DNA of 47,193 bases from CAZYLZ01 sp964648335. Its GTDB lineage: Bacteria; Patescibacteriota; Minisyncoccia; Phycocordibacterales; UBA2100. How positions within the stretch are numbered: position 1 is the stretch's first letter; each line of letters starts with the position of its first letter. Positions 16,365 through 23,376 of the stretch are shown piece after piece. Where the stretch lies: positions 1 to 47,193 of the forward strand of contig CAZYLZ010000010.1 in the NCBI GenBank assembly GCA_964648335.1, written 5' to 3'. A program made the translations under genes and the position numbers. Under the pieces are notes generated by a model. That model searched no databases. It saw only the letters and a list, made by a program, of their open reading frames with translations, and was not told the origin of the DNA.

Positions 16365-17084
16365 ATGCTCGACGTCAAAGGAACCGCGGATTACTGGAAG
16401 GTGCAGACCGAAAAGGGCGATAATCCGTGCCACTATCACAACTACTGGCAAGACAAATATGCGTTCTCGGTGCGCACCGGTGCCTTCAAAAAAGCCGACT
16501 TCGCGGGGGCAAACCAGGTAGTCGATATCGGCTGCGGAATCGGTGAATATACGAAAGAAATCGCGCGCCTTACTGACGCTCATTTCACGGGTTTTGATTT
16601 CCCATTCAATATCGAGATTGCCAAGAAAATGCATGTGGGCGACACGCAGCTCGAGTTCCGAGACGAGCCGCTCCCGAGCGAAAGCATCAAGGCGGCGATC
16701 GCGGTCGCCGATGTCGTAATCACGACGACGGTATATGTGCACCTTGCACCCGAGGCCCGAAGCTCGTTCATCGAATATGCGAGCGTAATGAAACCAGGAT
16801 CGAAGGTGATGCTGCTCGAGTACATGCCCGACGAGATTCCGCCGTTCCAGAAAGGCCTTGCCTATAAGGACGTCGAGACCGTATCGCAGATCACCGAGCG
16901 TTTCGAGAAGGCAGGCTTCAAGCGCTCTGAAGTGCGTCATGTAAATTTCGTCGATAGCTTTCTGTTCTTTCATATCGGAAAGAACGCAGTCTCGTATGCG
17001 GCGACCGTCGCGCTCGACACTTTGCTCAGACTTGTCGGTTACACTCGATCAAAATACAAGCTCGTCATCTTTACACGCATATGA
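16365..17084 (+). CDS. class I SAM methyltransferase
   Basis: 239 residues. Motif I is VVDIGCGIGEYTKEI (about 47-61), strand-2 acidic end FTGFDFP (about 68-74); AIAVADVVITTTVYVHLAPE stands for motif IV, and VMKPGSKVMLLEYMP for motif VI. The C-terminal 60 residues are hydrophobic and basic. Overlaps the aminotransferase gene by ATGA. Substrate not readable; a nucleotide-sugar or glycan is likely from its operon. Confidence 0.75.
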   Translation: MLDVKGTADYWKVQTEKGDNPCHYHNYWQDKYAFSVRTGAFKKADFAGANQVVDIGCGIGEYTKEIARLTDAHFTGFDFPFNIEIAKKMHVGDTQLEFRDEPLPSESIKAAIAVADVVITTTVYVHLAPEARSSFIEYASVMKPGSKVMLLEYMPDEIPPFQKGLAYKDVETVSQITERFEKAGFKRSEVRHVNFVDSFLFFHIGKNAVSYAATVALDTLLRLVGYTRSKYKLVIFTRI

Positions 17085-18181
17085 AAATACCGTTTCTCAA
17101 GCCCGACATCCGCGCCTCGGATATCAAGAACGTCGCCGAAGCGATTCGGAGCGGATGGCTCACGCGTGGGCCTCGCACGGTTCAGTTCGAGGCCGAGCTG
17201 GCGCGCTACCTCGGCGTCGCCTCGGCATCGATGGTAGCAAGCGGCACTGCCGCGCTTCACAGCGCGCTCTCGGCCGCCGGTATCAAAGAAGGGGACGAAG
17301 TGATTACGACGCCAATCTCGGCCGTACAGACCGCCAACGCGATCCTGTACACCGGTGCCACCCCGATATTCGTGGATATTGACCCTAAGACAGGTCTTAT
17401 CGATCTCGAGCGCATCGAGGAGAAGATCACCACTAAGACCAAGGCAATAATCCCCGTGCACTACTACGGCCAGATGGTCGATATGATCCGGCTTGCGAAA
17501 ATCGCCAAGAAGCACGGAGTTGTGATCATCGAGGATGCAGCACATGCGCTCGAGGCGGTTCGAGACGGTAACCGCCCGGGAGTACTGAGCTTTGCCGCTG
17601 CCTTCAGCTTTCATGCAGCAAAGAACATGACGGCAGGACAGGGTGGTGCGCTCGTCTCTAACGACGCGACAGTGACCGAGTTTACCAACGCATTCTGTGA
17701 CAGTGGCATACAGCGCATCGATGGGGCGCGCCGCTCCGTGATGTTGGGATACAAGTATCCGATCACGTCGTTTCAGGTGGCACTCTTGGAAGGTCAGCTC
17801 GCGCGGCTTTCGGCGAACCACCAAAAGCGTCTTACCGTGTTCGCTCGCTATCGCGCAGGTCTCTCTGAGGTCTCCGGTATCATGCTCATCGATGATGTGC
17901 CTGGCAGCATCCATGCATGCCATCTCTTCAATGTCCTGGTCGATCCGACGCGACGCGACGCTCTGCGCAAGGAGCTCGCTGCTGTAGGAATCGACACGGC
18001 AATATTTCACGAGGTCATCCACCTCGAGCCGTACTTCAAGGACCGCTTCGGCTACAAAGTAGGTGACTTTCCGCATGCCGAGCGTTTTGCGTCGTCTTTA
18101 ATCGGTCTTCCGACATATCCGAGCCTGACGGCACGCGAACAGTCATATATAATCAAGCACCTAACCGAGCAATTTGCATGA
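17081..18181 (+). CDS. DegT/DnrJ/EryC1/StrS-family sugar aminotransferase
   Basis: 366 residues, standard length for PLP-dependent sugar aminotransferases that convert nucleotide-linked keto-sugars to amino-sugars. The start MKIPFLKPDI is typical; SGTAALHSAL (about 54-63) holds the phosphate-binding loop; VIIEDAAHAL (148-157) provides the pyridine-nitrogen Asp152; the internal aldimine Lys181 is in FSFHAAKNMTAGQGGAL (175-191). The C-terminal domain has the IPIH-like VDPTRRDALRKEL region. Upstream dehydratase/epimerase genes would supply the keto-sugar. Overlaps both neighbours by 4 nt. Confidence 0.9.
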   Translation: MKIPFLKPDIRASDIKNVAEAIRSGWLTRGPRTVQFEAELARYLGVASASMVASGTAALHSALSAAGIKEGDEVITTPISAVQTANAILYTGATPIFVDIDPKTGLIDLERIEEKITTKTKAIIPVHYYGQMVDMIRLAKIAKKHGVVIIEDAAHALEAVRDGNRPGVLSFAAAFSFHAAKNMTAGQGGALVSNDATVTEFTNAFCDSGIQRIDGARRSVMLGYKYPITSFQVALLEGQLARLSANHQKRLTVFARYRAGLSEVSGIMLIDDVPGSIHACHLFNVLVDPTRRDALRKELAAVGIDTAIFHEVIHLEPYFKDRFGYKVGDFPHAERFASSLIGLPTYPSLTAREQSYIIKHLTEQFA

Positions 18182-18891
18182 ACATCATCCGCGCACCATT
18201 TCGAGCACTCGTAGCACGATTCCGTCGGCCTTCGAGACTTCGATACAAGATACTGGCAATCTTTGGTCGGCTGGTGTCCTACGATCGACGCGAAGAGATG
18301 CTTGATTGTGCGATGGCGTTCGTCGACCATGGAAAAGTCGAGGGCGACTACCTCGAGTTCGGAGTCTGGAAGGGCGGCAGTATGTCGGTCGCGTATCACC
18401 TTTCGACGAGGCACAAGAGCCTTGCCAGCATGCGATTCTTCGGGTTTGATTCGTTCGAGGGGCTTCCCGAGATCGGCGAGAATGACGCGAGTACTGCCGA
18501 ATTCGGCAAAGGTGACTACGCCGCGTCGAAAGAATCCGTCGAAGGCGCGCTCAGAAAGAGCGGCGTCGACATGTCGCGGGTAACGCTCGTGCCGGGGTGG
18601 TTCGACAAGTCGCTCACAGCACAGGAGCGAACTAAACAGAAGCTCACGAAGGCGGCAATCGTCTATATCGACTCCGATCTCTACGAGTCTGCGGTGCCAG
18701 TTCTCGAGTTCATAACTCCCTTGGTGCAAGACGGCACCATCGTCATCTTCGACGACTGGTTCTGTTTCCATGGCCGACCCGATCAGGGAGAACAGCGTGC
18801 CTTCGCGGAATGGCGTGCAAAGCACGGGATCCAGGCCGTGCCGTACCGTAACTTCGGCTGGCCTGGCTTCTCGTTTATCATCAATCGCTAG
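18178..18891 (+). CDS. TylF/MycF-family O-methyltransferase
   Basis: 237 residues. The characteristic TylF motifs are all visible: GDYLEFGVWKGGSM (about 56-69, SAM-binding), MRFFGFDSFEGLPE (about 85-98), VPGWFDKSL, IVYIDSDLYESAVPVLEF (about 161-178) and GTIVIFDDWF (about 185-194) with the Mg-binding Asp residues. Members methylate sugar hydroxyls in macrolides and glycans in a metal-dependent manner. N-terminal 30 residues are basic and may dock at the membrane. Directly follows the aminotransferase (ATGA overlap). Confidence 0.85.
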   Translation: MNIIRAPFRALVARFRRPSRLRYKILAIFGRLVSYDRREEMLDCAMAFVDHGKVEGDYLEFGVWKGGSMSVAYHLSTRHKSLASMRFFGFDSFEGLPEIGENDASTAEFGKGDYAASKESVEGALRKSGVDMSRVTLVPGWFDKSLTAQERTKQKLTKAAIVYIDSDLYESAVPVLEFITPLVQDGTIVIFDDWFCFHGRPDQGEQRAFAEWRAKHGIQAVPYRNFGWPGFSFIINR

Positions 18892-18895
18892 TCTT

Positions 18896-20266
18896 ATGAA
18901 GAAGACTATCTTCTTTTCGGTCTTCCATGCGTATGTCGCACGCAATCTCTTGTATGGCAGCTTGCTCAGGACATTCAAGGATGCCGGGGTTCGTGTCGTT
19001 TTGGTCGTGCCCACCGAAAAGAAAGAGCATTTTCAGAAATTGTTTGGGTCAGACACCCTCGTCGAGGGGGTCGACGAGGGTGTGCTCAAGGGCTCGCGAA
19101 CTGCCACGCTTTTGGCTCGTTTCGCGCATCTTCTCATCGACACGCATTATCTTTGGTATCGTCGGGCACAACGGCGGCAAAAGAGCTCGTGGCGAGGCAA
19201 GGTACGCTACGTTCTGGAACAAGGCTTCGTGCGGCTGTTTGCAGACCGCCTGGGTACGCGAATTCTGTATCGGTATCTGTACTCGCGTCTCATAACCGCT
19301 CCCGAGCTCGCTCCACTCTTTTCGCGCTATACACCATCCCTTGTGTTCGTGAGCGATCTCATGAACGATCTCGACTCTATCCTTATCCTCGAAGCTCAGA
19401 AGCGTGGTATCACTGCTATCGGCATGACACGATCGTGGGACAATCTGTACAGCAAAGGTCTCATGCGCATCGTGCCAGACCGACTCCTGGTGAATACGCA
19501 CTTCCTTGAGGAAGAGGCGGTGTCCATTCATGGAGTGCCTGCGGACAGAATCAAGGTCATCGGCATGCCTCAGCTCGACGAATCGTTCAGGGGCACCCGC
19601 ATGCTGCGCGATGAATTTATGCGCAGTATCCATGCCGATCCGTCGAAAAAACTCATCGTATTCGCACCGGGTGGGAATGTGCTGACTGATATTGACTGGC
19701 AGCTCTGTCAGATCCTCGACGAAGCGGTTCGCTCGCGTGCTATTAAAGGCGATGTCCATATACTCGTTCGCAATCATCCGATGCACGCTGCTGACCTGAG
19801 TAAGTTCCACAACAATGGCACATTCACGGTCGAATATCCGGGGCAGCGTTTTAGCAACAATCCCAAAGAGACCGAGCTGCAGCCGGACGAAACAGTGCAT
19901 CTCGCCGATACTCTGGCGCATGCTGACGTCGTGATCTGGGTCGCCACTACCCTTGGTGTAGATGCGGCGGCATTCGATAAGCCGCAGATAGTCATAAATT
20001 TCGATGGGTTCGAGACCAGACCCTACATAGACAGCGTCAAGAAATACCACGACGAGGATCATATGAAAAAGCTCATACAGACCGGTGGCGTGAAGGTGGC
20101 GAACACGAAAGAGGATCTCGTTGCGAACATTAATGCGTACCTCGAGAACCCATCACTCGATGCAGAAGGCCGCAAACGCATCGTTGAGACCCAAATCGTC
20201 TTTACCGACGGCCGCTCTGGCGAGCGCCTCGAACGCTACCTTTTGGATGCCTTGGACCTCCGTTGA
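18896..20266 (+). CDS. GT-B-fold glycosyl/glycerophosphotransferase-like protein
   Basis: 456 residues starting MKKTIFFSVFHAYVARNLLY at 18896, 4 nt after the TylF stop; the longer frame overlaps TylF and is rejected. The fold pattern is that of UDP-GlcNAc 2-epimerase / CDP-glycerol glycerophosphotransferase-like GT-B proteins: IVFAPGGN (strand 1 of the C-terminal domain, about 263-270), VHILVRNHPMH (about 290-300), HLADTLAHADVVIWVATTLGVDAAAFDKPQIVINF (about 340-374; the usual donor phosphate region with S/T-E-x-A replaced by TLGVDAAAF). It probably transfers a sugar or polyol phosphate. The 3' end overlaps the opposing CMP-sugar synthetase gene by 31 nt. Confidence 0.65.
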   Translation: MKKTIFFSVFHAYVARNLLYGSLLRTFKDAGVRVVLVVPTEKKEHFQKLFGSDTLVEGVDEGVLKGSRTATLLARFAHLLIDTHYLWYRRAQRRQKSSWRGKVRYVLEQGFVRLFADRLGTRILYRYLYSRLITAPELAPLFSRYTPSLVFVSDLMNDLDSILILEAQKRGITAIGMTRSWDNLYSKGLMRIVPDRLLVNTHFLEEEAVSIHGVPADRIKVIGMPQLDESFRGTRMLRDEFMRSIHADPSKKLIVFAPGGNVLTDIDWQLCQILDEAVRSRAIKGDVHILVRNHPMHAADLSKFHNNGTFTVEYPGQRFSNNPKETELQPDETVHLADTLAHADVVIWVATTLGVDAAAFDKPQIVINFDGFETRPYIDSVKKYHDEDHMKKLIQTGGVKVANTKEDLVANINAYLENPSLDAEGRKRIVETQIVFTDGRSGERLERYLLDALDLR

Positions 20267-21054
20267 GCTGGCCGTTTCTTACTCGCTCCCTTTCGCTTTT
20301 TCTTCGTCACTGAACGCCTCGATGTTTTGCGCTCTTTGGCGAGTATTTTCTTGAACTTGGCTTCGGAGTCGTGCCAGTCTTCGATAGTGTTTATGTCTGC
20401 CTCGTACCGCCACGCGTCTTTGACGATATACAGTTCTACCTTGTTTCCGTACAGGTTCGGCTTCTCAGCGTCATACAGTTGTTCGGGCTTGAGGATGTAG
20501 CCTAAGTCGTTGCGTGCGTAGCACTGTTGTGGGAAGTCCTGTCGGCGTGTATGTATATGCTTGAGAGGTTTGCCACCAAAAAGTGTGACTGTCCCATCAG
20601 TTTGGCGCGTGAGTGTCCAGAACGGCGTGTGGTTCGCCGGCGTTTCGTTGACGGCTACTACCGAATCGACATCGCCTCTCGTGTAGATATCGAGCATGTC
20701 GTCGATATGAAAGGTTCGCCGCGTCGGAGACGTGGCGGGCAGGAGCATGAGTGCATCGGCATGGTACCCGTCGACATCGCGCAGGTATTCGAACGCGTGG
20801 CGCAGCACCGGCTCTACGCCCATGGTGTCGGTCGATAGTTCGGGCGGGCGCATGAACGGAACCTCGGCTCCGTGGCGTCGAGCTACGCGCGCGATATCTT
20901 CGTGATCGGTCGAGACGAGGACGCGGTCGAGGCCGCTTTTAAGCGCGGTCTCTATAGTCCACGCTATCAGGGGCTTTCCGGCAAAGACGCGGATGTTCTT
21001 GAGGGGGATGCTTTTAGAGCCTCCGCGAGCTAATATGACGCCGACTACTTTCAT
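20236..21054 (-). CDS. CMP-nonulosonate (acylneuraminate) cytidylyltransferase with basic tail
   Basis: 272 residues. Residues 1-230 are a NeuA/KdsB-like nucleotidyltransferase: VILARGGSKSIPLKN (6-20) is the signature CTP-binding loop, followed by VLVSTDHEDIARVARRHGAEVPFMRP, ALMLLPATSPTRR and GYILKPEQL, and late EADINTIEDW with the metal-binding Asp. It activates a nonulosonic acid (sialic, legionaminic or pseudaminic type) to the CMP-sugar. After residue about 238 comes an unusual Lys/Arg-rich tail (KKKRKGASKKRPAQRRSKA) of about 30 residues, possibly for RNA, membrane or polyanion binding. A TAGTAT -10 box lies 6 nt before the ATG. The start is divergent from the methyltransferase at 21083. 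Confidence 0.85.
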   Translation of the reverse strand: MKVVGVILARGGSKSIPLKNIRVFAGKPLIAWTIETALKSGLDRVLVSTDHEDIARVARRHGAEVPFMRPPELSTDTMGVEPVLRHAFEYLRDVDGYHADALMLLPATSPTRRTFHIDDMLDIYTRGDVDSVVAVNETPANHTPFWTLTRQTDGTVTLFGGKPLKHIHTRRQDFPQQCYARNDLGYILKPEQLYDAEKPNLYGNKVELYIVKDAWRYEADINTIEDWHDSEAKFKKILAKERKTSRRSVTKKKRKGASKKRPAQRRSKASKR

Positions 21055-21059
21055 GCTGC

Positions 21060-21066
21060 TATACTA
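21060..21066. promoter_or_regulatory. overlapping divergent -10 boxes
   Basis: On + the sequence TATACT (21060-21065) lies 17 nt before the ATG at 21083; on - TAGTAT (21066-21061) lies 6 nt before the ATG at 21054. The two boxes share five base pairs, so transcription of the CMP-sugar synthetase and the methyltransferase should be mutually exclusive at a given moment. Confidence 0.5.
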
Positions 21067-21082
21067 GTCATAAACAGAAATT

Positions 21083-22033
21083 ATGCAATCGACAGAAATC
21101 TTGCGGTGGAAACTTGACCCGTCTCTCGAAAGAGAGATCGCACAACACTACAAGTCGAAGCTCGCACCGTCGTTTACGGGCAGAGGGGCCCATGCTATCT
21201 CGCAAGAATTCACCTTCGACGAATCGGCACCGAAGCTTACCTTCGAAGAGATTTCGTCGCTCTTAAACTATGTCGACCGGGGATTCCTCTCTGGCGGAAT
21301 AAAGGGAATAGGGCTCGAGCTCGGCGGAGGACCAGCGACCATTGCGTCCCTTATCGCAAACTTTCCTAGCGTGACGAAGATGTATTCCATGGATGCTTGC
21401 GCGGCGATCGTCGAGCTCGCACCCGAGGTGATCTCGGAGCTCAGCCCCGAGCACGGGGACAAGGTGATTCCGTGCGTTGGCGAATTCAACAACATAGAGC
21501 TTCCTGACTCTTCGGCCGACTTTTTGTTCGATTTCTTTTCGCTCCATCATTCTGACGACATTACGAAGACGTTCAAAGAGCTCGCACGTGTACTTAAGCC
21601 GGGTGGAATTGTCATATGCCTCGACAAGGCGCGCTCCGACGCACTGACAGACGCCGACATACAGGCGCTTCTCGATATCGAGTACGACGATAAGGCGAAG
21701 ACACAGATGCACGTGCCGCTCGATTCGAAGCATACCCGACGGATGAACGGAGAGTTCGAGTATCGCCTGCGCGAGTGGAAGAGCGCCTTCCTTGGCGCCG
21801 GCTTTACGGGCTTCGAGCACTTCAACCTCGCACGGCCAGTAAGCGGCAATCCTGCCGTACGCTTTGCAAAACGCGCTTTCGCCAAGATTCCTCCGCGCAT
21901 ACAGGCACGAGTTTCAAAGATGCTCGTGCCGATCGACAAGCCAGGGGTCCCTATATCGGCCGATCATCGCGTGTATACGCCGCTCGTCAATCATTTTCCC
22001 AAAGAGATATCGCTCATGATCGCGACAAAGTAA
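21083..22033 (+). CDS. class I SAM methyltransferase
   Basis: 316 residues. Motif I is GIGLELGGGPATIASL (about 73-88), strand-2 acidic end MYSMDACAAIVELAP (about 98-112), FLFDFFSLHHSDD (motif IV, about 148-160) and LARVLKPGGIVICLDKARS (motif VI). The N-terminal 60 residues form a helical lid. Substrate unknown. Its last 45 codons lie in the left copy of a 137-bp direct repeat; the right copy sits behind the KdsC-like gene at 22765. No ribosome site is evident. Confidence 0.75.
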   Translation: MQSTEILRWKLDPSLEREIAQHYKSKLAPSFTGRGAHAISQEFTFDESAPKLTFEEISSLLNYVDRGFLSGGIKGIGLELGGGPATIASLIANFPSVTKMYSMDACAAIVELAPEVISELSPEHGDKVIPCVGEFNNIELPDSSADFLFDFFSLHHSDDITKTFKELARVLKPGGIVICLDKARSDALTDADIQALLDIEYDDKAKTQMHVPLDSKHTRRMNGEFEYRLREWKSAFLGAGFTGFEHFNLARPVSGNPAVRFAKRAFAKIPPRIQARVSKMLVPIDKPGVPISADHRVYTPLVNHFPKEISLMIATK

Positions 22034-22034
22034 A
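21898..22034 (+). repeat. 137-bp direct repeat, left copy
   Basis: Identical to 22765-22901 except at 21933 (T versus C) and 22030 (G versus A). This copy encodes the methyltransferase C-terminus and stop codon. The offset between copies is 867 bp. Confidence 0.95.
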
Positions 22035-22038
22035 GGTA

Positions 22039-22066
22039 TTGACACAGGGGCTATTGCCATTACATT
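22039..22066 (+). promoter_or_regulatory. sigma70-like promoter of the KdsC-like gene
   Basis: TTGACA (22039-22044), 16-nt spacer, TACATT (22061-22066). Start expected near 22073, giving a leader of about 20 nt with GGAGG at 22084-22088, 5 nt before the ATG. Confidence 0.75.
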
Positions 22067-22093
22067 GAGGCCAGCAATCAAACGGAGGATCCA

Positions 22094-22681
22094 ATGCTGG
22101 CAGAGCTCGTAGCACAAAAGCTCATCGATGAGCGCGATTTCAAGGCGAAGCTTAAGAACATCAAATGCATCGTGACCGATGTCGATGGGGTGATGACGGA
22201 CGGCACCATCTTCTTGGACAGCCAAGGAAATGAGATCAAGACGTTCTGCGTCAAGGACGCACCACGGATATCGGCAGCACGCAGGTGTGCGATCGCTACC
22301 GTTATGTTTACGGGCCGCAAAAGCCTGGCGGCGGAAGCTCGGGTACGTGAGCTCAAGTGCGATATCTGGTACAAGGCCGATCTTAAGGCCGCCAAACGGT
22401 CGCTCTATGATGAAGTAAAGATTACGTGCGGAGCGAATCCCGACGAGGTGTTGTATATCGGGGACGATTGGAATGATCTGCCCTTTATGCGGCTTGCCGG
22501 AATTTCGGTAACGCCTGCCGATGGAAGAGAAGAGTGCAAGCAGATAGCGACACTCGTCGCCAAGGCACCGGGCGGCCAAGGAGTCCTCAGCGAAGTTATC
22601 GAGCTTGTACTGAGAGCACAAGGTAAGTGGGAGGCCATGATCCAGCGGCACTTCGACGAGAGTGCTGAGGTGAAGAACTGA
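22094..22681 (+). CDS. KdsC-like HAD phosphatase
   Basis: 195 residues of the KDO-8-phosphate / nonulosonate-9-phosphate phosphatase family. Motif I is VTDVDGVMTDGTIF (27-40; Asp29 nucleophile, Asp31 acid/base), motif II VMFTGRKS (71-78), motif III Lys in WYKADLKAAKRSL and motif IV YIGDDWNDLPFM (122-133). The KEFxxxDG-like FCVKDAPRI segment follows strand 1. KdsC enzymes are short tetramers without a cap, as here. A dephosphorylation step after the NeuB-like synthase (27737) is the likely job. The gene has its own TTGACA promoter, strong GGAGG site and terminator, and the whole unit is flanked by a 137-bp direct repeat. Confidence 0.85.
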   Translation: MLAELVAQKLIDERDFKAKLKNIKCIVTDVDGVMTDGTIFLDSQGNEIKTFCVKDAPRISAARRCAIATVMFTGRKSLAAEARVRELKCDIWYKADLKAAKRSLYDEVKITCGANPDEVLYIGDDWNDLPFMRLAGISVTPADGREECKQIATLVAKAPGGQGVLSEVIELVLRAQGKWEAMIQRHFDESAEVKN

Positions 22682-22687
22682 TAGTAA

Positions 22688-22724
22688 AAAAGACCCGCAG
22701 CGTGCTTCGGGTCTTGTATTTTTT
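22688..22724 (+). terminator. Rho-independent terminator of the KdsC-like gene
   Basis: AAGACCCG, 10-nt loop, CGGGTCTT, then GTATTTTTT; perfect 8-bp stem starting 9 nt after the stop codon. Confidence 0.9.
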
Positions 22725-22747
22725 AGGGCTTGCGGAAGACGAAGTAC

Positions 22748-22900
22748 GCCGAGAGCCCTTCACACATACAGGCACGAGTTTCAAAGATGCTCGTGCCGAC
22801 CGACAAGCCAGGGGTCCCTATATCGGCCGATCATCGCGTGTATACGCCGCTCGTCAATCATTTTCCCAAAGAGATATCGCTCATGATCGCGACAAAATAA
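22748..22900 (+). pseudogene. 3'-terminal remnant of a methyltransferase gene
   Basis: Codon-aligned with the end of the methyltransferase gene 21083-22033. From 22765 it is 98.5% identical (two mismatches in 137 bp) and ends with the same stop position (TAA 22898-22900). Just upstream (22748-22764) the alignment continues but is diverged: AESPSH instead of AKIPPR before IQAR. No start codon, ribosome site or promoter; it sits directly behind a terminator. It is most likely a remnant left by duplication or insertion of the KdsC-like cassette. Confidence 0.8.
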
Positions 22901-22901
22901 A
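22765..22901 (+). repeat. 137-bp direct repeat, right copy
   Basis: Second copy of the sequence at 21898-22034, same orientation. Only about 730 bp, containing promoter, KdsC-like gene and terminator, separate the copies. Confidence 0.95.
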
Positions 22902-22935
22902 AGACCCGGTAAGGCTGGTTACAGCACTTATCCGG
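22893..22935 (-). terminator. terminator of the 115-residue unknown gene
   Basis: On the minus strand CCGG(A)TAAG, loop, CTTACCGG, followed by GTCTTTTATTTT; an 8-bp stem with one bulged A, starting 9 nt after the stop codon. Confidence 0.7.
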
Positions 22936-22943
22936 ATCTGACA

Positions 22944-23291
22944 TCAGCCCCTTCGAAAATCTTGAAGAATGATGCCGTCGGGCCCGTCCGATTCAAGTAT
23001 TTTGCAATCCGTAAATTGGCGTTTGAGCCAAACATTACGGGTTTGCTTTAAACCGGGCAGGTCTTTTTCGTCGTCGCCCTTTGCATTGGCGAGACGCCGT
23101 GCAGTGGCCTCGTCTGGCGCTCGTACCACGAACCCATACGCGCGGTCGTATCGTGTGTGCCACGGGTTGCTGCGCTCATATGCGGTTTCAAGCTCGGCAG
23201 GCGCGATATCACCGCGCTTGGCTTCGGCCTCCTTCATTTTATTGTAATGAAATGAAGGCTGCTTTTTTGGGGTAAGGACATAGAGTGGCAT
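22944..23291 (-). CDS. 115-residue conserved-looking protein of unknown function
   Basis: Starts MPLYVLTPKKQPSFHYNK at 23291, 6 nt after AGGAGG; an ATG eight codons upstream has no ribosome site. The centre reads YGFVVRAPDEATARRLANAK (about residues 52-71), then a tryptophan and TDCKILE, and the end GIILQDFRRG. The pattern RAPDExxARxxA...W...TxCxxL...G.I..DF recurs in small uncharacterised bacterial proteins as far as I recall; no function is known. Charged and soluble, without signal peptide. Own terminator; it may share a transcript with nothing else. Confidence 0.7.
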   Translation of the reverse strand: MPLYVLTPKKQPSFHYNKMKEAEAKRGDIAPAELETAYERSNPWHTRYDRAYGFVVRAPDEATARRLANAKGDDEKDLPGLKQTRNVWLKRQFTDCKILESDGPDGIILQDFRRG

Positions 23292-23341
23292 GGGGTTCCT
23301 CCTGTTGCTTCTCAATTTCTATCATTAAAAAACTAAATGTA

Positions 23342-23372
23342 AAGAAAAACCCCGCAGCGATGCTGCGGGGTT
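23342..23372 (-). terminator. Rho-independent terminator of the radical-SAM gene
   Basis: On the minus strand AACCCCGCAGC, loop ATC, GCTGCGGGGTT, then TTTCTTT; perfect 11-bp stem. Confidence 0.92.
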
Positions 23373-23376
23373 CAGG

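Noticed and set aside
17039..18076. 345-codon open frame antisense to the DegT aminotransferase
   Set aside because: Shadow frame; the + strand encodes all aminotransferase motifs.
22682..22960. Insertion sequence or transposon at the repeat-flanked cassette
   Set aside because: No transposase, no terminal inverted repeats and no short target duplication; the flanking repeats are part of a host gene.
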